Positions 7,887 through 16,900 are shown, counted from the stretch's first letter. The stretch is 64,000 bases of DNA from Sphingobium boeckii (GCF_014199215.1 NZ_JACIJC010000004.1:434001-498000); one strand, 5' to 3'. Program-made: numbers and translations. The notes: generated from the letters alone by a model not told the origin.

Positions 7887-10094
7887 ATGAATTTCGGTTT
7901 GACGGACGATCAGGAAATGATGCGCGACATGTTCGCGCGGTTCCTGGATGAAAACAGCACCTTGGCGCGTGTGCGTGCCGCTGCGCCATCGGGGTTCGAT
8001 GATGCGCTCTGGCGAGGCCTGGCCGAACAGGGCGCGCTATCGATCCGCGTGCCGGAAGAGGTGGGCGGCCTCGGTCTCGGGCTGTTCGACGCCGCCATCC
8101 TGATGGAGGAAGCGGGGCGAACGCTCGCTTCGGGTCCGCTGGCCGAGACGCTGGTCACCGCGCGGCTGCTGGCGCAATTGGGCGGCGAGGCAACGGCCGA
8201 GCTGCTCGATCGGGTGGTCACCGGCACCGCGGTCGCCAGCCTGGCGTTTCACGACGTGGCGATCGCGCCGGTGCAATGGATCGGCGGCGGTCAATGTGCT
8301 GAAGCGGTGATCGCGCGCATGGGTCAGGAGATCGTGCTTATTTCCGTGCCAGAAACGGCACGCGCGGCGGAAGACAATCTCGCCTCGACGCCCATGGCCG
8401 AAATCGATCTGGCGGCGCATCCGCGGATCACGCTGGCGACCGGCACTGACGCGCTGGAGACGTTTGCGCAAGGCGTGGAGGAGTGGAAGCTCCTTATCTC
8501 CGCCGGCCTCGCCGGGATCGGGCGGGAAGCGCTGAAGCTGGCGTCCGCTTACGCGTGCGAACGCAAGCAGTTCGATCAATATATCGGCCAGTTCCAGGCC
8601 ATTTCCCATCCGCTCGCCGATCTGCTGTGCGATGTCGACGGCGGCAAATTCCTGGTGTGGAAAGCGATCCGCGATCTGGCCGATGGCGCCGAAAATGCCG
8701 GGGCCGCGATCTCGCTCGCCGCTTGGTGGAATGCCGATGCGGCGACGCGCGCGGTGGCTCAGGCGCTTCACACGTTCGGTGGCTATGGCCTCACCACAGA
8801 ATATGACATCTTCCTGTTCAATCTGCGCGCCAAGGCCTGGCCCCTCGTGCTGGGCGATCCGCAGCGGCTTCTCGAGGAGGCGGGGCGGCGCCTCTATGCC
8901 GGCGAAGCCGCGGCGCTGCCCGATGTCGGCGCGATGCCGATCGACTTCGATCTGGGCGAAGACGCGCGCGCGCTGACTGACGAAATCAACGCCTTCTTCG
9001 AAGCCAATGTGACGCCGGAAATGCGCGAAACCTTCCATTATAGCTGGGAGGGCTACAATCCCGAGCTGAACCGCAAGCTGGCCGAGCAGAATCTGCTCTA
9101 TCTGGGCTTGCCCAAGGATGTGGGCGGGCGTGGTCTTTCAGCTTATGCCAAGACCGCTGCAATGGATGCGCTGGAGTTGCAAGGTTATAACAACCCGGCC
9201 GCGGGCGTCACCCAGATGGTGTCGCTGATCATCCACCGCTTCGGCAGCGAAGAACTCAAGCAGGATGTGTTGCCGCAGATCATGCGCGGCGAAGTGATCT
9301 GCAGTCTGGGCTATTCCGAGCCCGGTTCGGGTTCGGACGTGTTTGCCGCGCAATGCCGCGCGACGCCGGATGGCAATGGCTGGCGCATCGACGGCACCAA
9401 GATGTTCACAAGCGGCGCCAATCTCTCCAGCTATGTGCTGATGCTGTGCCGGACCAATCCGGATGTGGCCAAGCATAAGGGGCTGACGATGTTCATCGTG
9501 CCGCTCAAGGCCGAAGGTGTGACCGTCCAGCCCGTCTATACCTTTCAGGACGAGCGCACCAATATCACCTTCTATGATGGCGTGCGCATTCCCGATAGCT
9601 GGCGGCTGGGCGATGTGGACGGTGGCGTGCGGACCATGAGCGCCAGCCTCGAGCTTGAGCATGGCGGCGGCTTTGCGAAATATCAGCGCGCGATGCTGCA
9701 CGCGGCGGAAACATTATGCCGCGAAATCAGTCATCAGGGCCAGCCGCTGATCGCCGATGGCAGCGCGCAGATCCGCCTCGCCCGCACCACCGCCAATCTC
9801 TGGGCGTCGGAGCTGATTGCCTTCCGCGCGCAATGGGCGAGCATGGAGAAAAAGCCCAATCTGGCCTATGGCCCGATGGCCAAGATGTTCAGCTCCGAAA
9901 AATTCCTGAGCGACGCCCGCGATCTGCTGGATCTCACCGCCCCGCTATCGCTCTCCAAGCGCAAGGGCGCCGTTGCCGAGATCAATATGTTCTATCGCCA
10001 TGCGCAAGGAGCGACCATCTATGGCGGCACCAGCGAGGTCCATCGTAGCATGATCGCGGAACGCGCGCTCGGCCTGCCGCGCACCCGTGGATAG
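7887..10094 (+). CDS. Double-domain acyl-CoA dehydrogenase
   Basis: 735-residue protein made of two acyl-CoA dehydrogenase units in tandem, about twice the usual length. The N-terminal unit (about 1-345) begins FGLTDDQEMMRD and keeps the C-terminal helical part (YACERKQFDQYIGQFQAI) but is divergent in the middle. The C-terminal unit (about 355-735) has a full central domain (GSGSDVFAA, then DGTKMFTSGA) and ends IYGGTSEVHRSMIAERALG. It looks like a fusion of the two subunits of the alpha2-beta2 ACADs known from steroid side-chain catabolism; that comparison is inference. The stop lies 7 bases before the crotonase ATG. Confidence 0.9.
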   Translation: MNFGLTDDQEMMRDMFARFLDENSTLARVRAAAPSGFDDALWRGLAEQGALSIRVPEEVGGLGLGLFDAAILMEEAGRTLASGPLAETLVTARLLAQLGGEATAELLDRVVTGTAVASLAFHDVAIAPVQWIGGGQCAEAVIARMGQEIVLISVPETARAAEDNLASTPMAEIDLAAHPRITLATGTDALETFAQGVEEWKLLISAGLAGIGREALKLASAYACERKQFDQYIGQFQAISHPLADLLCDVDGGKFLVWKAIRDLADGAENAGAAISLAAWWNADAATRAVAQALHTFGGYGLTTEYDIFLFNLRAKAWPLVLGDPQRLLEEAGRRLYAGEAAALPDVGAMPIDFDLGEDARALTDEINAFFEANVTPEMRETFHYSWEGYNPELNRKLAEQNLLYLGLPKDVGGRGLSAYAKTAAMDALELQGYNNPAAGVTQMVSLIIHRFGSEELKQDVLPQIMRGEVICSLGYSEPGSGSDVFAAQCRATPDGNGWRIDGTKMFTSGANLSSYVLMLCRTNPDVAKHKGLTMFIVPLKAEGVTVQPVYTFQDERTNITFYDGVRIPDSWRLGDVDGGVRTMSASLELEHGGGFAKYQRAMLHAAETLCREISHQGQPLIADGSAQIRLARTTANLWASELIAFRAQWASMEKKPNLAYGPMAKMFSSEKFLSDARDLLDLTAPLSLSKRKGAVAEINMFYRHAQGATIYGGTSEVHRSMIAERALGLPRTRG

Positions 10095-10101
10095 GAATGA
10101 C

Positions 10102-10902
10102 ATGACCGACGAACCCCATCTGCTGACGGAAGAACGGGATGGCATCCTGATCGCCACGTTGAACCGCCCGGACAAGCTCAACGCCTTGTCCGCCGAAACC
10201 ATGTCGCTGTTCGAGGCCGCGCTACACCGCTTCCGGGATACGCCCGCGCTCAAGGTGATGCTCGTGCGCGCCAATGGCCGCTATTTCAGCGCGGGCGCGG
10301 ATCTCAAGAGCGGCAGCAATCCCAACCAACCCCGCACCCCCTCCGGCATTCGCGAAAACCACCGGCTCAATCTCAACGGGATGCACCGCATCTATGACGA
10401 GATGGAGCATGTGGAAAAGCCCATCGTGTGCGCAATCCACGCCACTTGCGTCGGCGGCGGCCTGGAACTGGCGCTGTCATGCGATTTCCGTCTGGCCGCC
10501 AAGAGTGCGGCCTTCTCCTTCCCCGAAGGCCTGTTCGGCGTGCTGCCGGCGTCCAACGGCGTGAGCCGGCTCACCCGCATTTGCGGCCCGCATTGGGCGC
10601 GCTGGCTGATCATGGGCAATCAAAAGGCCGATGCCGATCGCGCGCTGATCATGGGGCTGGTCCATGATGTGATCGCAGACGATGAATTCGCGCAGGCCGC
10701 GCTGGATTTCTGCCGGCATCTGACCAAGCAGAATGGCGAGCAGATGGCTGCAGCGAAGATCGCGATCGAGCTGGCCAATGAAGTCGGCCCTGGCATGGGT
10801 CGCCATGTCGAGCGGATGGCCAATAGCGCGCTAATGCTCAATCCCGCCTATCTCGAAGGGATCGAGCGTTACATCAAGGGGATTGGCGAGAAGAAGGGAT
10901 AG
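10102..10902 (+). CDS. Enoyl-CoA hydratase/isomerase (crotonase family)
   Basis: 266-residue crotonase-fold protein, likely hydrating the enoyl-CoA made by the ACAD just upstream. The CoA/oxyanion segment FSAGADL is present, as are both glutamates typical of hydratases (in GGGLELALSCDF and FPEGLFG). ATG 10102 has AGGA 5 bases before it; a GTG 15 bases upstream would overlap the ACAD stop. It is the last gene of the ferredoxin operon and converges with the TetR gene only 6 bases away, where I see no hairpin terminator. Confidence 0.9.
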   Translation: MTDEPHLLTEERDGILIATLNRPDKLNALSAETMSLFEAALHRFRDTPALKVMLVRANGRYFSAGADLKSGSNPNQPRTPSGIRENHRLNLNGMHRIYDEMEHVEKPIVCAIHATCVGGGLELALSCDFRLAAKSAAFSFPEGLFGVLPASNGVSRLTRICGPHWARWLIMGNQKADADRALIMGLVHDVIADDEFAQAALDFCRHLTKQNGEQMAAAKIAIELANEVGPGMGRHVERMANSALMLNPAYLEGIERYIKGIGEKKG

Positions 10903-10908
10903 CGCCCT

Positions 10909-11655
10909 TCAGCGCGCGCGATCGCAAAGCGTGCGGTAATCGCGGATTCCCAGCTCAAGCAGCCGCGCTTCCGCCACCAGCAAATGCGCGTGTGATGACG
11001 AGAATCGCGCGTGGAGGATATCCTGCAGCGCGGTATCGGTGGTGACGGTCACCACACGCTCCAGCCCGGTCATCAGCGCCGTCGCCATGCTGAAGACGGG
11101 TGACCCGACCGCTTCCAGATCGCCGTCCATCTGCTCCACCATCATCCGCATCAGCGGCTGCGCGGAACGGACGCGATGCAGCAACATGCGCTCGTCCTGC
11201 TGATCGGCCATGCTGTTGCGAAGGTGAAGAATGCGCGAATGCTTCACCCAGAAACCATGATAGGCCGTCACGAATTCAAGCGCGCGCTGGCCCAGTTCGG
11301 CCTCTTCCCAATGCGCGCGCAGCATGGACACATAGGATTCTTCCGCCGTCGCCATGATCGGTTCGAGCACGGCCAGCAGCAATTCGGTCAGATCGTTGAA
11401 ATAGAGATAGAGCGAGGTCATGCCGAGCGACGCCTGCCGCGCGACCGAGCTGAGCGAAATCGGCGCGACAGGCGATTCGGCCAGCAATTCGCTGGTCGCA
11501 GCGATGATGCGATCGCGCGTATCGCGGCCCTTGCGGCCCAGACGCTGACCATTGAGATTGTGGCTCAAGGCCTTGGCGGGCGCGGCCGTGCGCGCCCGGC
11601 TCCGTCCCGCCATCTCGATCACGTCCGTCGTTGCCACTCCGGCTTTCGCGTCCAA
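10909..11655 (-). CDS. TetR-family transcriptional regulator
   Basis: 248-residue repressor-type protein with an N-terminal TetR helix-turn-helix (about 45-90: ISLSSVARQASLGMTSLYLYF) and an all-helical ligand domain. The likely start is TTG at 11655, with AAGGA 6 bases upstream; an ATG at 11613 is an alternative that removes a 14-residue tail but has a weaker ribosome site. It is the third gene after an SDR and an aldehyde dehydrogenase on the same strand (25-base gap), so it probably controls its own operon. Ligand unknown. Confidence 0.86.
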   Translation of the reverse strand: MDAKAGVATTDVIEMAGRSRARTAAPAKALSHNLNGQRLGRKGRDTRDRIIAATSELLAESPVAPISLSSVARQASLGMTSLYLYFNDLTELLLAVLEPIMATAEESYVSMLRAHWEEAELGQRALEFVTAYHGFWVKHSRILHLRNSMADQQDERMLLHRVRSAQPLMRMMVEQMDGDLEAVGSPVFSMATALMTGLERVVTVTTDTALQDILHARFSSSHAHLLVAEARLLELGIRDYRTLCDRAR

Positions 11656-11680
11656 AGTTCGTCCTTTTTTGTCTATCGTA

Positions 11681-13144
11681 TCAATTGCGCCATGCGATCA
11701 GCTTGGTATCGAGGAACTCCTCAATCCCTTCAAGCCCCCATTCACGGCCCATCCCGCTGGCCTTGAAGCCGCCGAACGGGATATCGCCGGCGATGCTCAT
11801 CCCGCCATTCACGCTCATCGTGCCCGTGCGCACCCGATTGGCGATGTGCATGGCGCGATCCAGATCACCGGAGGAAACCCCGCCGCCCAGCCCGTAGTCA
11901 CTGTCGTTCGCGATGCGGATGGCATCCTCATCATCCTCGAACGGTATCACTACCAGCACCGGCCCGAAAATCTCTTCCCGGGCGATCCGCATATCGTTGG
12001 TGCCGGCAAAGCAGGTCGGCTCGATGAAAAAGCCGCCGCCCTTGTCGGGACGGGCGTTGCCGCCGGCGAGCAATTCCGCGCCCTCCGATTTGCCGAGTTC
12101 GATATAGGACATCACCCGTTCCATCTGCCGCTTGGACACGACCGGCCCCATGATGTGCTTGGGATCGTCGAACACGCCCCAATTCTCACCGAAGCTGCTA
12201 TACCCATGTTTGAGGATCGCCTTGGCTTCCTCGAAACGGCTTTGCGGCACCAGCAGGCGCGATTGCACCGCGCAGCCCTGCCCGGCGTGGAACACCAGCA
12301 TGGTCTGCGCGACTTCCATCGCGAAATTGGGCGCATCATCAAGCACGATCTTGGCCGATTTGCCGCCAAGCTCCAGAAACACGCGCTTGAGCGTCTCCGC
12401 GCCCTGCGCCATGATCCGCTTGCCCACGCCGGTCGAGCCGGTGAAAGAGATCAGATCGACGCGCGGATCGGTGACGAGCATTTCACCCGCCAGCGCCGGA
12501 TCGCTGCCGAACACCACGTTGATCACGCCCGCCGGGAAGCCAGCCTCTGCCGCCAGTTCGCCGAAGATCGCGCCCATGCCCGGCGTGTTGGGGGCGGGCT
12601 TCAGGATCACCGTGCAGCCCGCCAGCAGCGCTGCCACCACCTTGCCGACATTCACATAGAGCGGCACATTCCAGGGCGTGATCGCGCCAACCACGCCGAT
12701 CGGCTCATACACCGCCTTGCGCAGCGTTTCGAAACCATAGCTGGTGCGACCGCCATAATCGCGCTCCCATGTCACCTGCGGGAAGACAGCCAGGTAATCA
12801 TCCCAGCCTTCAAGCGCCATATCGACATGCGCGCGACCCACCGCGCCCCAGGCGGCTCCGGCTTCATGCCGGGCCAGATCGGACAGCCGCTCCCTATTGT
12901 CTTCGAACAAGGCCCGCAATTTGGTGACCAGCGCAACACGCTTTTCGATGTTGGTCGCCCAGTCCGTGTGATCGAAGGCGCGGCGGGCGGCGGCGATGGC
13001 GGCGTCCACATCCCCGGCGGAGGCGTCGGCGGCCTGGCCCACGGCTTCGCCCGTCCAGGGGCCGATCACGTCGAAGGTCTTGCCGCCTTCGGCATCGCGC
13101 AACACGCCATCAATGAACAATTTGGCGTCGGGGAGAATGGTCAT
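11681..13144 (-). CDS. Aldehyde dehydrogenase
   Basis: 487-residue NAD(P)-dependent aldehyde dehydrogenase. The catalytic Cys lies in FHAGQGCAVQSR and the general-base Glu in LELGGKSAKIVLDD; the Rossmann segment FTGSTGVGK is also present. Start 13144 (MTILPDAKLF) follows AGGAAA; a longer reading runs into the upstream SDR gene and adds non-conserved sequence. It lies 43 bases after the SDR and 25 before the TetR gene. The SDR/ALDH pair suggests stepwise oxidation of an alcohol to an acid. Confidence 0.92.
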   Translation of the reverse strand: MTILPDAKLFIDGVLRDAEGGKTFDVIGPWTGEAVGQAADASAGDVDAAIAAARRAFDHTDWATNIEKRVALVTKLRALFEDNRERLSDLARHEAGAAWGAVGRAHVDMALEGWDDYLAVFPQVTWERDYGGRTSYGFETLRKAVYEPIGVVGAITPWNVPLYVNVGKVVAALLAGCTVILKPAPNTPGMGAIFGELAAEAGFPAGVINVVFGSDPALAGEMLVTDPRVDLISFTGSTGVGKRIMAQGAETLKRVFLELGGKSAKIVLDDAPNFAMEVAQTMLVFHAGQGCAVQSRLLVPQSRFEEAKAILKHGYSSFGENWGVFDDPKHIMGPVVSKRQMERVMSYIELGKSEGAELLAGGNARPDKGGGFFIEPTCFAGTNDMRIAREEIFGPVLVVIPFEDDEDAIRIANDSDYGLGGGVSSGDLDRAMHIANRVRTGTMSVNGGMSIAGDIPFGGFKASGMGREWGLEGIEEFLDTKLIAWRN

Positions 13145-13187
13145 GTTTGTCGTTTCCTGTCGAAAAATCTTGCGGTGGGCGCGATGA

Positions 13188-13925
13188 TCAACGCCGGGAC
13201 GCGCTGAGCGCGACGGTGCCGATGTGAAGGTCAGCCGGCATGTCCAGCACGGCGCGAAAGACATCGGTCACCGAATTATAATGCGTCATGGGCCGCTCGC
13301 GCAGATGGAGGCCCACTTTGGCGTTTTCCTGTGCAAAGCGCATGGATACGTCCATCGGCCATTTGCTGCCCGTCTTGGTTTCATCCATCATCTGCCCGGC
13401 CTGCACCGTCGTGACGCGCACGCCATCGGCCTCCAGTTCACGCGCCCACATTTCCGAAACGAATTCCAGGCCGACCTTCGTGCCCGCATACATCCACAGC
13501 ATGGGCATTTTGACCGATACGGATTCGCTGCTCACATTGATGATATGGCCGCCCCCGCGCAGTAGCGGCAGGGCATCGCGCGAACAGAAGATCGGGCCGG
13601 CAAGATTGGTCATCAATTGGTTCACGAGTTGATCGTCGCGCACTTCGGCCAGCGTGAACGGCTCGAAAACGCCCGCATTGTTGATCAGCACGTCGATCTT
13701 GGGATGGCGCGCAGCGATGGCCGCAAACGCAGCCCGCACCGAATCCGGATTGGTCACATCGCATTCCAGCGCGATATGCGGCGCGCCCAGTTCATCGGCA
13801 ACCGCCTGCACCTTCGCCAGAGTCCGGCCCAGCAGGATCACGGTTTCGCCATCCGCCGCGAAACGCCGCGCCAGCGCACGGCCAAGCCCGTCGCCCGCAC
13901 CGGTTATGACGATAATCTTGTTCAC
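13188..13925 (-). CDS. Short-chain dehydrogenase/reductase
   Basis: 245-residue classical SDR: TGAGDGLG nucleotide loop at the start, NNAG in the middle, Ser in NVSSES and Tyr-x-x-x-Lys as YAGTK. The GTG at 13925 is preferred because GGAG lies 6 bases before it; an in-frame TTG at 13937 overlaps that site. It is first in an operon with the aldehyde dehydrogenase and TetR. The substrate is an alcohol or ketone of unknown kind. Confidence 0.88.
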   Translation of the reverse strand: MNKIIVITGAGDGLGRALARRFAADGETVILLGRTLAKVQAVADELGAPHIALECDVTNPDSVRAAFAAIAARHPKIDVLINNAGVFEPFTLAEVRDDQLVNQLMTNLAGPIFCSRDALPLLRGGGHIINVSSESVSVKMPMLWMYAGTKVGLEFVSEMWARELEADGVRVTTVQAGQMMDETKTGSKWPMDVSMRFAQENAKVGLHLRERPMTHYNSVTDVFRAVLDMPADLHIGTVALSASRR

Positions 13926-14020
13926 ATGCTGCTCCAATATTGGCTGCTATGAAATGTTAACTGCACACCGCCCCCATAAGCGGCAAGTGGTAGCGCCATC
14001 GCGCGCGCGATGCTTCCGCT

Positions 14021-14803
14021 TCAGCCTGCCGGCCGCGCAAAATCGGCCGGATATACGGAGAGATCGCCATCATAGGCGATGCCATCCGACCAGAATTCAG
14101 CGCCGCTGATCTTTCTGAAATAATGCACCGTGCGCGCCACCGATCCTGCCGACGAGCGCGGTGCCATGGCGATTCCGCTGGGGCTGACGCCGCGCGCGCG
14201 TGCGCTGAAATCCTTCACCGTGAACAGCAAATCGTCTGTCTGCTGCGCGCAGAAGACCAGATCGCTGCCCGGGCAATAACGCCGCGGCTCGATCTGGATG
14301 GGGGAAAGGCGGCCGCGCTTCATCGCCACCTTGCCCGGCACGCGGGTGACTTCGGGGCCATGAACCTCTTCATACCATTGATGATATTCCGCCTCGCGCC
14401 CCGCCACGAAATTGGCCAGGATGATGCTGACGCCGGAAAAGGGCTTGTCTGTCCGATGATTGGGGCTGGATACCCAGTCGGAATACATGGCGTAGCTGTG
14501 AATCCGCTCGCTCTCGGCGGAATCATCGGTCAGCCCGGCGTCGCGCGCTTCGGCCAGCAGCGGCCCCAGCGCCGGCAAGTCGATCTCCGGCCTGGGGTGA
14601 TCGAACTCGTAGACGCTCATATAGCGCCAAGGCTGGGGAATATCGGGCATCACCTGCTCGGGCGTGATCTCATAGCGATCCGCGGATCGATAGCCGCGCA
14701 GCCGCCCCACATCCTCGCGATGTTCGCCATCGAACCATTGCGCATAATCCGCCTCGCGCCCGCTGGTGACATTGTGGAGGTGAATGGTCGTGTACAGGCT
14801 CAT
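14021..14803 (-). CDS. Tandem dimeric alpha-beta-barrel (EthD-like) protein
   Basis: 260-residue protein with two similar halves: GREADYAQWFDGEHRED in the first and GREAEYHQWYEEVHGPE in the second, each following a beta strand. This is the pattern of two fused ferredoxin-like dimeric alpha-beta-barrel (DABB/EthD-like) domains. Such proteins are small oxygenases, isomerases or polyketide-type helpers; the exact role here is not predictable. ATG 14803 is chosen because the region upstream is non-conserved; GAGG lies before it. Nothing on the same strand is close, so it is probably monocistronic, divergent from the cupin gene. Confidence 0.65.
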   Translation of the reverse strand: MSLYTTIHLHNVTSGREADYAQWFDGEHREDVGRLRGYRSADRYEITPEQVMPDIPQPWRYMSVYEFDHPRPEIDLPALGPLLAEARDAGLTDDSAESERIHSYAMYSDWVSSPNHRTDKPFSGVSIILANFVAGREAEYHQWYEEVHGPEVTRVPGKVAMKRGRLSPIQIEPRRYCPGSDLVFCAQQTDDLLFTVKDFSARARGVSPSGIAMAPRSSAGSVARTVHYFRKISGAEFWSDGIAYDGDLSVYPADFARPAG

Positions 14804-14978
14804 GCCTCGATCCTCGGATTCATTCTGTTTGGTCGATATCCAGCATGGAAACACCGTTGATACCAGCCGAATACCAAACTTATCGCCGGGGCATTGAGCC
14901 GTGAGCCGCGGCGATCGCGGTTGACGCCCGTCCTGCCGGATCGCACGCTGACCTCCTCAAGCCAGTGAGTCCATCGTC

Positions 14979-15530
14979 ATGACCGCGAAACTGCCACCCA
15001 ACACCCGCTTCGCCATTTTCAGCGCACAATCGGCCACGGATTTCGAGGAGAGCGGCCTGATGTCCACCGTCCCGCTCACGGAGACGGAGATCGCGGGTTC
15101 GGTGGCAGCGATCGATGCGGGTGCCATGGCCGGCGCGTCCACGCGGCTGCTGTTCGAATTGCCGGGGCTCAGCCTTGCCCATGCCTGGTTCAAGAGCGGG
15201 TTTCCCCTGCCTCGTCACAGCCACAATGTGGACTGTCTCTATTACATCATCGCCGGTTCGCTTCGGCTCGGCACCGAGGAATTGGGCGCGGGCGATGGTT
15301 TCTTCGTCGGGGCGGACGTGCCCTATGCCTATGTGCCGGGCGACGATGGGGTCGAAGTGCTGGAGTTCCGAACATCCAACAGCTTCGATATCAATCTGCT
15401 CGCCAGCAACGCCGCTTTCTGGGCCAAGGCGGTCGAGGGCGTCAAAGCCAAGCAAGCGGATTGGCCGGCCGAATCCCCGCCCTCCGGCCTCACTTTCGGG
15501 CGAAACAGCAACCCCGCCGCGAACGCATAG
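14979..15530 (+). CDS. Cupin-domain protein
   Basis: 183-residue single-domain cupin (small beta-barrel). Cupin motif 1 includes PRHSHNVDC with His80 and His82 as likely metal ligands and Asp85 where Glu is usual. Motif 2 is the segment PYAYVPGDDGVEVLEF. The ribosome site before ATG 14979 is weak, and ATG 15060 (MSTVPLTE) is an alternative. It converges with a TetR gene 12 bases downstream. Function unknown; possibly an isomerase or dioxygenase-like protein of the adjacent catabolic units. Confidence 0.7.
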   Translation: MTAKLPPNTRFAIFSAQSATDFEESGLMSTVPLTETEIAGSVAAIDAGAMAGASTRLLFELPGLSLAHAWFKSGFPLPRHSHNVDCLYYIIAGSLRLGTEELGAGDGFFVGADVPYAYVPGDDGVEVLEFRTSNSFDINLLASNAAFWAKAVEGVKAKQADWPAESPPSGLTFGRNSNPAANA

Positions 15531-15542
15531 ACACGCGGATCG

Positions 15543-16100
15543 TCATCGGCCGCTTTTTATGGCGTGGACGCTGATCGCCGGCTTGATGCCGGTATGATCG
15601 AGAATTGCGGCAATCTCTTCGGCAGGCCAGGGCTCCGTCTGCCGCAGCCACCACGACATGAGCTCCACTGTCACCGCAATCGCCATGGCCACGCCCAGCT
15701 CCACCGGAAGCCCGTGCTTGTCCGATCGCAACGCCGAAGCCGCGCGGCCCTGTCGCAGCAATTCCTCCTTCACCGCGCCCGCCGCGCCACCCGTGAGCAG
15801 CGCCGTCCATAAGGGGCGATGCTGGTCGATATAGCGGCACAGGGTCACGCAGGCGGCCGCGGAATCGGCAGTATCGTAAACCGGCAGCGTCAGCCGGGTC
15901 AACGCGGTGATTTCCTGCGTGATCACCGCGTCGAGCAGCGCTTCCTTATTGGGATAGTGCCGAAAATAGGTGGTGTATCCCACGCCCGCCGAAGCCGCGA
16001 TCTCCCGGATGCTGATCTGATCGAGCGGCCTTTGCCCGAGCAGGGCGATCAGCGCCGTGCGCAGCCCCACGCGACTCCGGCGCACGCGTGCATCCTCCAT
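15543..16100 (-). CDS. TetR-family transcriptional regulator
   Basis: 185-residue TetR-type protein with helix-turn-helix ISIREIAASAGVGYTTYFRH near the N-terminus. An open frame extends to 16142, but ATG 16100 is preferred: GGAT sits 6 bases before it, the HTH falls at the normal distance, and a perfect inverted repeat (16126-16140) that looks like an operator would otherwise lie in the coding region. It is divergent from the alpha/beta hydrolase at 16190, which it probably represses together with itself. Confidence 0.83.
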   Translation of the reverse strand: MEDARVRRSRVGLRTALIALLGQRPLDQISIREIAASAGVGYTTYFRHYPNKEALLDAVITQEITALTRLTLPVYDTADSAAACVTLCRYIDQHRPLWTALLTGGAAGAVKEELLRQGRAASALRSDKHGLPVELGVAMAIAVTVELMSWWLRQTEPWPAEEIAAILDHTGIKPAISVHAIKSGR

Positions 16101-16125
16101 CAGCATCCAGTGACGATTGCGTTTC

Positions 16126-16140
16126 GGAACACCATGTTCC
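16126..16140. promoter_or_regulatory. Candidate TetR operator
   Basis: Perfect inverted repeat GGAACA-CCA-TGTTCC in the gap between the divergent TetR (start 16100) and hydrolase (start 16190) genes. Position and symmetry fit an autoregulatory operator that would also block the hydrolase promoter. Not tested against other sites. Confidence 0.5.
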
Positions 16141-16189
16141 ATATCTCCGTGAAGAAGGTCGGTCGAGACCCAACATTAGAGGAGATTCC

Positions 16190-16900
16190 ATGATGGCGAC
16201 ATATGTCTTGGTGCATGGCGGCGGTCACGGCGGCTGGGTTTATCAAAAGGTCGCCCGTTTGCTGCGGCAGGCAGGGCATGAGGTTTACACGCCAACGCTG
16301 AGCGGGCTGGGGGAGCGCGCGCACCTGCGCCATCCGGATATCGATCTCGACACCCACATCACGGATATCGTCGCGGTCCTCACCTATGAAGATCTGCGCG
16401 ATGTCATCCTGGTCGGTCACAGCTATGGCGGGATGGTGATCACCGGCGTGGCAGATCGCGCCGCGGAGCGGATCAGGGAACTGGTCTATCTCGATGCCGC
16501 GCATCCCAGAAACGGCGAATCGCTGGCGACCGTCGCGCCCCAGCAGATGGAGCCCACCTATGCCGGGGCCAAGACCGTCGACGGCGTGGAACTGGTCATG
16601 TGGCCCTTTCCGGGCATGGCCGGGTTTCTGGGGGTGACCGATCCGGATGATGTGGCCTGGACCGAGAGCAAACTCACCCCGCATCCCTGGAAATGCTTTT
16701 CGCAGCCCCTCACGCTGACCCACGGCACCAGCACGCTGCCGCGGACGAACATCAACTGCACGGAATCGCTGCGCAACAGCCCGGAGCCCGCGCGCGCGCG
16801 TCAATTGGAGGGGGATCACAATTTCGAAATCGATACGGGCCATGATCTGATGATCACGGAGCCCGAAGCCGTCACCGCGTGCCTGCTCAAGCGCGCCTGA
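16190..16900 (+). CDS. Alpha/beta hydrolase (EstC / hydroxynitrile-lyase-like esterase)
   Basis: 236-residue small alpha/beta hydrolase. The start VLVHGGGHGGW is an oxyanion loop, VGHSYGGM holds the nucleophile Ser78, and TGHDLMI near the C-terminus holds the catalytic His. This compact form matches the plant methylesterase/hydroxynitrile-lyase-like esterase branch common in proteobacteria. GGAG precedes the first of two adjacent ATGs (16190, 16193) by 5 bases. It is divergent from a TetR gene with an operator-like repeat between them. Converges with the NTF2-like gene directly downstream. Confidence 0.88.
   Translation: MMATYVLVHGGGHGGWVYQKVARLLRQAGHEVYTPTLSGLGERAHLRHPDIDLDTHITDIVAVLTYEDLRDVILVGHSYGGMVITGVADRAAERIRELVYLDAAHPRNGESLATVAPQQMEPTYAGAKTVDGVELVMWPFPGMAGFLGVTDPDDVAWTESKLTPHPWKCFSQPLTLTHGTSTLPRTNINCTESLRNSPEPARARQLEGDHNFEIDTGHDLMITEPEAVTACLLKRA

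Noticed and set aside
11552-13207. Plus-strand frame of 551 codons opposite the aldehyde dehydrogenase
   Set aside because: The minus-strand ALDH has all catalytic motifs; the plus-strand translation has no domain.
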